Source: Ligustrum vulgare
Lineage: Eukaryota; Streptophyta; Magnoliopsida; Lamiales; Oleaceae
Reading direction: 5' to 3'
Assembly (NCBI GenBank): GCA_963555705.1
Contig: OY743180.1
Location: 30,350,129-30,414,128 of the forward strand
DNA length: 64,000 nt
The position numbers and the translations under genes were made by a program. The notes beneath the pieces are model-generated. The model made no database searches. It was not told the DNA's origin and worked only from the letters and a program-made list of their open reading frames with translations. Positions 56,896-64,000 of this stretch are shown here, in pieces (the first letter of the stretch is position 1; every line of letters begins with the position of its first letter).

Positions 56896-58762
56896 ATGGG
56901 GAATGAGCAGACGATTTCTGTAATTTGTCTCAAATATGTGAAACTTGGTTATCATTACATAGTCTCATATGCTATATATTTCTTGTTATTTCCTCTATTC
57001 GGGGTCATTTCTGCTTATCTCACTAATTTTTCTTTGGAGGATTTATTCCTTCTATGGAACCAGCTGAAACTAAATCTTGTGATTGTTGCATGTTCTGTTC
57101 TAATGGTTTTGCTGGGCTCGTTTTATTTCATGACAAGGCCGAGGAATGTGTACTTGGTGGATTTTGCATGTTTCAAGCCTAAACCAGAACTTATGTGCAG
57201 TAAAGAACTTTTCGTTGACGTATCAAGAGAGGCCGACATTTTTACCGAAGAAAATTTAGATTTTCAGAAGAAAATCTTGGAAAGATCAGGAATAGGACAG
57301 AAGTCATATATACCGGAATCCCTTTCCAGCGTGCCGGCAAATCTGTGTAAGTCTGAAGCCATAAAGGAGGCTGAGATGGTGATGTTTGGTGCAATTGATG
57401 ATCTTTTAGCTAAGACAGAAGTGAAGGCTAAGGATATTGGGATTCTTGTGGTGAATTGCAGTTTGTTCAGTCCCACACCGTCACTTTCTGCTATGGTAGT
57501 AAGTCATTACAAGCTACGGAGCAATGTTGTGAGCTATAATCTTGGTGGGATGGGATGCAGTGCTGGATTGATCTCTATTGATCTTGCCAAACAACTTTTA
57601 CAGGCTTGTCAAATTACTTAACGCCACGTTTGATAAATAAAATAAAATATATTTTCTTGCGGTATTTTTTGTCGCCTTTAACGTATTCCGTAACACACGA
57701 ATTGTACCCGAGATTTTTGTCCCAATCTTGACTGGGTGCTCCCCATGGATTTGAACTTTTATCTCGTAATATGACCTTATAATCTTCATATGATGAAGTT
57801 AAGTGTTCAGTTAAGGGTTCAAATCGTTGAGGATGACGCGCGTAATCTAGGTTAGGACAAATTTCCTCAAATGGAAATAATTTCAATTTGTGTTTTACGT
57901 GGTACGTCAAAGATAACCAAATATACCATAACAGTTATCATCCTTTCACGAAACAATATTGCTAATTCTCTATATATGTATGTACCAGGTGCATCCCAAC
58001 TCCTATGCACTGGTAGTGACCATGGAGAACATGACACTCAATTGGTATTTTGGCAACAATCGATCAATGCTTGTCACGAATTGCCTATTCCGGATGGGTT
58101 GTGCTGCAATCCTCTTGTCATGTTATCGTCGACGTTCAAAGTATCATTTAATCCGCACTGTGCGTACGCACAAAGGAGCCGATGATAAAAGCTATGGCTG
58201 CGTTTTGCAAGAAGAGGACGACACAGAGAAAACTGGAGTTTCACTGTCCAAACACTTAATGGCAGTTGCTGGAGAGGCCTTAAAAACAAATATTACAACA
58301 CTAGGACCATTAGTCCTTCCCATGTCGGAGCAACTATTATTTTTTGTAACCTTAGTCGCTAGAAAGGTATTGAAAATGAAAATTCGTCCTTATATCCCGG
58401 ATTTTAAGCTCGCGTTCGAGCACTTCTGTATTCATGCAGGAGGAAGAGCGGTGTTGGATGAAATAAAGAAGAATCTCAGACTTTCCGAGTGGCATATGGA
58501 GCCATCAAGAATGACACTTTACAGGTTTGGGAATACTTCTAGCAGTTCATTGTGGTATGAATTGGCATATTCAGAGGCCAAAGGGAGGATTAGAAGAGGG
58601 GATACAACTTGGCAAATTGCATTTGGATCAGGGTTCAAATGTAACAGTGCAGTGTGGCGTGCATTGAGGACCGTTGACCCGGCTAAGGAGAAGAACCCTT
58701 GGACAGAAGAGATTAATGATTTTCCAGTTGAGGTTCCAAGGATTGCAGCCATCAATTATTGA
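56896..58762 (+). CDS. 3-ketoacyl-CoA synthase (KCS, fatty acid elongase), two exons
   Basis: KCS condenses malonyl-CoA with a long-chain acyl-CoA in the ER membrane, the first step of very-long-chain fatty acid elongation for waxes, cutin-linked lipids and sphingolipids. Exons 56896-57603 and 57989-58762 join in phase to 493 residues, a normal KCS length. Seen: KYVKLGYHY motif, two membrane segments (about residues 22-42 and 60-79), the FAE1/CUT1-type domain, catalytic Cys221 (GGMGCSAG), His385 (FCIHAGGRA) and Asn418 (FGNTSSSS), and the conserved C-terminus ([15 protein letters not shown]). The start MGNEQ is taken because it leads directly into KYVKLGYHY; an in-frame ATG at 56833 is possible. 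Odd: RMGCAA where the family has RMGGAA, and about four residues missing next to it. The C-terminal half reads like KCS2/KCS20 or KCS4/KCS11-type enzymes; the subfamily is not fixed. Confidence 0.9.
57604..57988 (+). other. Apparent GC-AG intron of the KCS gene (385 bp)
   Basis: Exon 1 ends ...TTACAG and the next bases are GCTTGT. The 3' border is TACCAG followed by GTGCATCCC. Splicing there gives the family sequence LLQVHPNSY with no gap. No GT donor restores the frame. The inside includes sequence that looks repeat-derived (about 57620-57930). An untemplated insertion rather than an intron is the alternative. Confidence 0.7.
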
Positions 58763-59208
58763 GGAAATTTGAACTACAGTCCAGGCATATCCACTGGTTC
58801 GTTTGATCTAGCTCATGTGGATCGCGGTTTGACACGGTTTGGACCGTATATATAAAAAAATTATTATTATTTTTAATTTAAAAACTTGTTTTTCTTGTTA
58901 AATTGTTAAATACGAAATAGAAAAATAATAAATTCATATTTATAGCAAGAAATGCTTACGTGGAATTTATATTTTATTTTATATGAAGTACATCTAATTT
59001 TGCAAATTTAAATACCACGTAAACAATTAACAGCTAAATGCATTAATATTATCAATCATTTGCATAATTGCAACTTTTGTACATCATAACTAGGTGACAC
59101 CTACTTTATTATAATTTATAGTTTGAGAACATCACAATTAGGTTGGCAACTACTTAACTACAATTTAGTCGTTCAAAAATTATATTTTGGTTGCATATCT
59201 TCTTGCAC
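58763..59208. other. 3' flank of KCS, no gene
   Basis: AT-rich and probably containing the 3' UTR. No other feature seen. Confidence 0.5.
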
Positions 59209-59420
59209 GACAAGATTTTTGGTCTTCAGCAACATTGTCGATAATTTTATCTTAAATCTTTCGATCCGCAAATATCCAATCTTTCATGCATTTGAGAACT
59301 TCCAAAATATCTTCTTTAAATCTTAATCTTATTTCATCCATTATATGTTACCTGCACTGAAAGCATACTCAAATGCCACTATTGAGACTAGAACTGTCAG
59401 TAGATCCCACGCCATTTTTT
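59209..59420 (-). pseudogene. hAT transposase C-terminal (dimerisation) fragment
   Basis: Minus strand: MAWDLLTVLVSIVAFEYAFS followed, after one frameshift, by MDEIRLRFKEDILEVLKCMK and DWIFADRKI. This parallels the hAT family C-terminus (DILTVPVSTVASESAFS, then ...LDEKRSRL...ALMCxKDW). The frame is broken and the catalytic part is absent. Confidence 0.7.
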
Positions 59421-60119
59421 ATAATACTGGGTATGATTACTCATTTAATTTCTGTCCTCGTTAGATATCTAATTATCGATTTCATCTTTAGGTAGTAAAA
59501 TATAATGATCAAATTGATAATATTTTTCTAATTCGGCAGGTATGATATTTTATTTACAATTGAGCTTGTAGATGAAGAGCTATAAAGAGCTAACAACACT
59601 ACGTTTATTAGCAGGGAGAAAAAAAAAGATTTACATTTAAAAATTGTACTAAAGTTTGTAGAAGAAAGGAGATTTTCATTGTTAGCATATTTAATAAAGT
59701 ACCTGTTATACATTTCATTAATAAAAATTTTCAATTGTCAATTTGTAATGTTTATATTAAAAGCTAATGCTTTAGAAAGTGATTCTAAAGCATATTGAAC
59801 TCCAAATAATTTAATGCGAATATCCATTATAGGTGACACTGGAAAAATTAGAGGCATATTTACATAATATTTTTATGTTGGTTTAAGTCGGATTGGATAT
59901 TGGATTTTGAATAAAACCCCGCTATTCGAAACTGTGTTGTTTATTTTAGGTCTATTGAATGACTCAAACGACCTGTGTAGTGGCCAAAGTCATAATAAAT
60001 AGACCTAAGTTGACTTAAAATCACTTTCAACAACGTATTTTAACTCGAAAATAAGAAATCCTTTATTTATAAACAATAATTTTTTACTAAACAACGTCTA
60101 AATTATTGTGCATGATTAA
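59421..60119. other. AT-rich stretch without a gene
   Basis: No feature recognised. The last five bases, ATTAA, are the target duplication of the next element. Confidence 0.5.
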
Positions 60120-61519
60120 TGATAAGTGTATTTTATACACTTATTTATGTTTCAAAAGTAGGATTTTATATGTTTGTTTGAGAATATTACATATTCATTT
60201 GGTTCGTATTTGTTTATATTTTAGAAAAATGGCCCAAAGTTGAGGAAGTGATGAAAATGAAGCAAATACTGAAGAATTTGATGAGTTATGAAGCTATATT
60301 GTAAACATGAAAAAGTGCTGAGTGCCAATTGAGGAGAATAACGAAGAAATCAGAAGTATAAAGGCCAAAGTGTCGCAATTGAAAGTTCAAGGACCTAGAT
60401 GCAAATAAAAGATGATGACCTACTTAAAAGAAAATGAAAGCTGAAATTGTAGGTCTGACGTTACACTATGGCACCACAGCCTTCATACTTGCGTGGTCGC
60501 GCGTCGTCAAATGAAATCAATAGATCTGGAATTTAGTGAACTGTGTGGTAACGGGAAGTTCTACTGCACGACCACGAGCTTATTTGACTGGGTCGACTGC
60601 TGAGTTTTTTGCTGCGAAACTCAACAACTTTCATCATTTTTAGCCTAGGTTTTACAGAAATCTATATATACATGTTTTCTTACACGAATTAGGGGTTCCC
60701 ACTTGTGATATTTTCATGCCAAATTGCAATTTCAATTCTCACGGAATCCACGTGAAACGAATAGCAAGATTAAAAATACAAGAGCAAGGAGATGAATGGG
60801 GTGATCTCTTTTCATTTATCTTGTAATTTATTTTCATTCATGTTTTTAGGCTAAACGTTAGGTGTTAGAGTTTTGATGATACTTTAATTTCTTGAATTTA
60901 TGTTTTGACTTCTGCTTAATTTATATAATTCATAAGTTTGAGTAATTAAATTGTTCTTTTAATCTTATGCAAATTTCTGGTCAAATTTTATATAACTGTT
61001 GTTGCATTTTCTTACATAAAGAGAGTAGAAGAATGTTAGACATATTTAATTACCACAAGATCCGATAGAGAATGGAAATATACCACTTATGCCTTGTATT
61101 ATCCTTTAAAGTGTTCTCAAAATTAAAATGCCTTTCTAGCGTTCAATTCATTATAGAGATATAGTCGGATTACATTTTAGAAAAATGTTTTTAATGCATC
61201 CTCGAGAGAGGACTTAAATAACATTAGAAATACGGATTTTCAAAACTCATGAATTGTAGTTAAACCATTAAGTCAAGATATGAATGATAGAGTTAAAGTG
61301 GATTCTCAATTCCAACATGCTTGTTTTCATTTATTTTATAAAAATTAATTCTTTATTATTTTCTTAGTTTAGATTCATTCAAACAAATTCTCCATTTAAT
61401 TTCCTTGTTCTGGTTAAGGAATTTAACTTAGAATACAATTTACTCAATTTCTGTGTGTACGATATCAGGATTCAAATATCTAATTTATTACTTGTTCCGC
61501 ACACTTGCGATAAACGACA
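60120..61519 (+). mobile_element. Solo LTR (1400 bp) related to the Athila-like LTR, target duplication ATTAA
   Basis: It starts TGATAAGTGTATTTTATACA, identical to the LTR at 17517 over its first 28 bases, and ends near CACTTGCGATAAACGACA. ATTAA flanks it at 60115-60119 and 61520-61524. The middle is strongly diverged and shorter. No internal region is present. Confidence 0.88.
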
Positions 61520-62179
61520 ATTAATTCAAATATCGCTAAAGCTTGGGCCCGACGCCGTGTATACCAAAATGGGTCGAAATCCAAATACAGTGTCAACTCT
61601 TTATTTTTAGATGGAACAAAGGATCAAGACTCCTATTTAAACTACCGAAACTTCTCTGTACTCATTATTAAAGTAAATTGGAGCTTCCATACACAATTTA
61701 AAATGATTATTTCATATTTATTCAGAATGAACTTTTATCAAATGTTCTATTTCTCAATCTTTCTTACGTATATAAAAACCATTCATTCACAACCATTGAT
61801 GGACGGCTTTCGGAAAGTGAAGAATTCATCTTTCCTTAAAATCGAATGATTTGCTATTAAAACACGTGGAAGAAAAATAATCAACGCAGAAAGAAGATAA
61901 GTTGTTTCTTTTTATCACCTAAGAACCATGTGAAATCAAATACCCGTGCATGATTCTGAACAAGAGAAAAAGGTTAGGAATCATCTTTATTGCTTTATTT
62001 TTTATTTATTTTTAAATGGAATTTACAAATTTACTCTGATCGTTAGTTTATCGATTAAATTTGCTGCACCTTCAACAACTCGAATTTTCAATTTTCATTT
62101 TTATTTCTAATCAAATATATTAATCAATATTTGAAAATCAACAATAGCTATTAGCAACATTATTACAATGAGTATTAAC

Positions 62180-62181
<2 letters not shown>
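61520..62181. other. Sequence without a gene
   Basis: Starts with the duplicated ATTAA. Nothing recognised. Confidence 0.45.

Positions 62182-62232
<51 letters not shown>
62182..62232. repeat. Poly(A) run of 51 bases
   Basis: 51 uninterrupted A residues. On the minus strand it follows CAATAAATGATCTC, so it could reflect an inserted poly(T)/poly(A) tract at an LTR or retroposon end. Confidence 0.95.
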
Positions 62233-62235
<3 letters not shown>

Positions 62236-62239
62236 ATCA

Positions 62240-62787
62240 TTTATTGCGAATACTATTAACTATTACACAATAAGAATAAACCGGTCACAACCGCCATTAC
62301 TGTTAGTTCACTAAATTGAGTACTCGTACCTGTAAGGTTTCGGGTCATACATGCACAGCGAAAATTAAACAAATTCGAAATCATAGCCCAGATCGACCTT
62401 GCACTTAAATATAATTTGTGACAGATAATACTTTTGATGAATGTCGTAAATCTGAAATCTGAAACAGGAGGTACAATCTTGTCATCACCAGCTGTTCAAC
62501 TGTCCAGCCTTTAACATAAATTCACACAGCGAGTGGAATCTGGAACTCCATCTATCTCCAACAATTGGAATGAATTTGAGAGAATATTGATTTTTCTCTT
62601 TGTGCTACCAAAAGAAAAACACTGCGCTAGAAAATTCGACTCAATCTATTCTCTTGCAACTAAACCTAGTTCTTGTAGGTTTAAGTGATACTCTAATTAG
62701 GGTTAAAATAGTAGACTTGGGCAATTCTTGTCCAACAAGTAACCCAAGTCCGGCCCAACCAATTGGGTTTGGATATTAATTTTAACA
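62240..62787 (-). repeat. Candidate LTR on the minus strand
   Basis: Read on the minus strand, a purine tract (AAGTGGAAGAT, 62788-62798) is followed by TGTTAAAATTAATATCC at 62787, a typical LTR start. The far end is not resolved and is set just before the poly(A) run. Confidence 0.45.
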
Positions 62788-64000
62788 ATCTTCCACTTGG
62801 ACAAGATTCAATTCTAGATATTCAATTCTCACCTTTTGTGTGTGATCCATTAGGCTCTATTCACGATGGCAGACACAATGTTATTATTATTCCAATCTAA
62901 TTGAAATAAGATGTATTGAAATCTCCATTTCTAATTCATCCTCGACTCGCCAAGATCGATTAATTCACATCGCCGTCCAAGATGACATCTAGCAATGTGT
63001 CAAGGCAATCTTATTTCAACCAATTATATTATTCACCTCTTATCTTAGTTGATCTTGTTATGACTGAAAATACATTTTCAACTCATAACTTCATCCCGAT
63101 TGAGGAATTTACATCAACTTAAGTGGATGAAATACAGGTTATAATCTCATATTATCTAGGAGTGAAGAATCCTCATATTGGACATACACAGCCTTCATAT
63201 GACTCTCACTATACCCGTACGACGTCATCTTGATGACTCTCTCTCAAGAGCCAACATCAACGCTCGTCAAAGCGTAGCAATCCTCATATAAGATTTTATG
63301 ATGTCCTCAAGTCAAAGGACCAAATCCACAACCGTGCATTAGAGATTCACCACTGACGCTTGGAATCTCTAGGCGGATCATCCAATGCTTTGTTCATCTA
63401 ACAATGCATTAATGTGTTCATTCAAATTTCCTCTACATTCTAGTTTGTGAGATAAGCTATTTTTTTCACAAGAAAGAAATGCAAAACATGTTAGTCTAAT
63501 TGGATAAAAAATATCCATATCTTGTTATTACTTCGACTATGGACAATTTTAGAATAAGTTATTAATGGCTTATATCTCACGGTCACAACACCTTGTGACT
63601 TACAAGTTATTTAAACTACTCTACGAACTCTATTATTTAAATGGTGAGTTAAACTTAATGTAATAATATATTTGTCTTTATTTAGACAATGATAATATAA
63701 TTGTTATGTTATCTCAACGATTGGATTTAGAGCATAACATTGATATTCTCCCACTAGATCCAAAAACTCATGTATCCTATACATAATCAGTTTATATGAT
63801 AATTATATTCATGTTGGGATAGTAGTTTTACAAGTAGATATTCGATATGTGACTCTTCACATATTCAACATTCTCAAGGTTAGTGGGCATGAATTCTACT
63901 TTTTCTACAATCTTCGAATGAGATAGTAGCCCCTAAATACATACTCAGATCATCGATGATACTTGTTCCCTCGCTTGCACGATGGCTCCATTTTCGTCAC
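62788..64000 (-). other. Non-coding 3' internal region of an LTR retroelement (minus strand), cut by the window end
   Basis: No coding frame. A second purine-rich GATCTAGTGGGAGAATATCA lies on the minus strand near 63740-63760. The sequence has the feel of a long, non-coding retroelement 3' region; family unknown. Confidence 0.4.

Noticed and set aside
57614..57910. Minus-strand frame of 98 codons inside the KCS intron
   Set aside because: No family resemblance. It is intronic and repeat-like.

Overview
The window is repeat-rich plant nuclear DNA, most likely from a dicot. It is AT-rich and contains spliced genes, plant-lineage transposable elements (CACTA, Ty1/copia, Athila-like Ty3/gypsy, Helitron, hAT), an old endogenous pararetrovirus of the Caulimoviridae type, a SUMO pseudogene and one apparently intact host gene for a 3-ketoacyl-CoA synthase (KCS). 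I saw no bacterial-type operon, CRISPR array, rRNA or tRNA gene.

Layout. 1-9330 is the right part of a CACTA (En/Spm) DNA transposon. It carries a tnp2-type transposase broken only by stop codons, a second spliced gene joining a plant transposase region to a Ulp1-type cysteine protease, subterminal repeats and the right end. A 2.5 kb solo LTR sits inside one intron of the second gene. 9559-16812 holds a Helitron helicase remnant and a minus-strand copia fragment whose LTR was split by a nearly complete, young copia element (11580-16750). 16939-17199 is a minus-strand processed SUMO pseudogene. 17517-26476 is a complete, young, non-autonomous Athila-like retroelement with one long gag-protease frame and no reverse transcriptase; its right LTR has an internal 673 bp duplication.

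About 28.4-44.8 kb is a decayed minus-strand caulimovirid: primer-binding site, 5' region, coat protein with CCHC finger, movement protein, protease, RT-RNase H, a 3' frame and a promoter. A minus-strand copia element (33320-39508) interrupts the protease and a solo LTR (41548-42386) interrupts the coat protein. Both have perfect target-site duplications. Subtracting them leaves about 7.6 kb from primer site to poly(A) signal, a normal caulimovirid genome size.

44.8-56.6 kb is mixed repeats: Helitron ends, a second copy of the solo-LTR family, microsatellites, a copia LTR and a minus-strand gypsy RNase H-integrase fragment. A complete 1.6 kb non-autonomous Helitron (54980-56591) ends five bases before a TATA box, about 300 bp upstream of the KCS start (56896-58762). 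The KCS reads as two exons joined by an apparent GC-AG intron and keeps its catalytic Cys, His and Asn. To the right are a decayed hAT transposase end, a solo LTR related to the Athila-like element (60120-61519), a 51-base poly(A) run and a minus-strand LTR with non-coding retroelement sequence to the window end.

How it works together: the window is mostly layers of insertion and decay, and the nesting gives a relative order of events. The only gene likely to serve the plant is the KCS, which acts in very-long-chain fatty acid elongation. All calls come from reading the sequence by eye; lineage names are tentative where marked.
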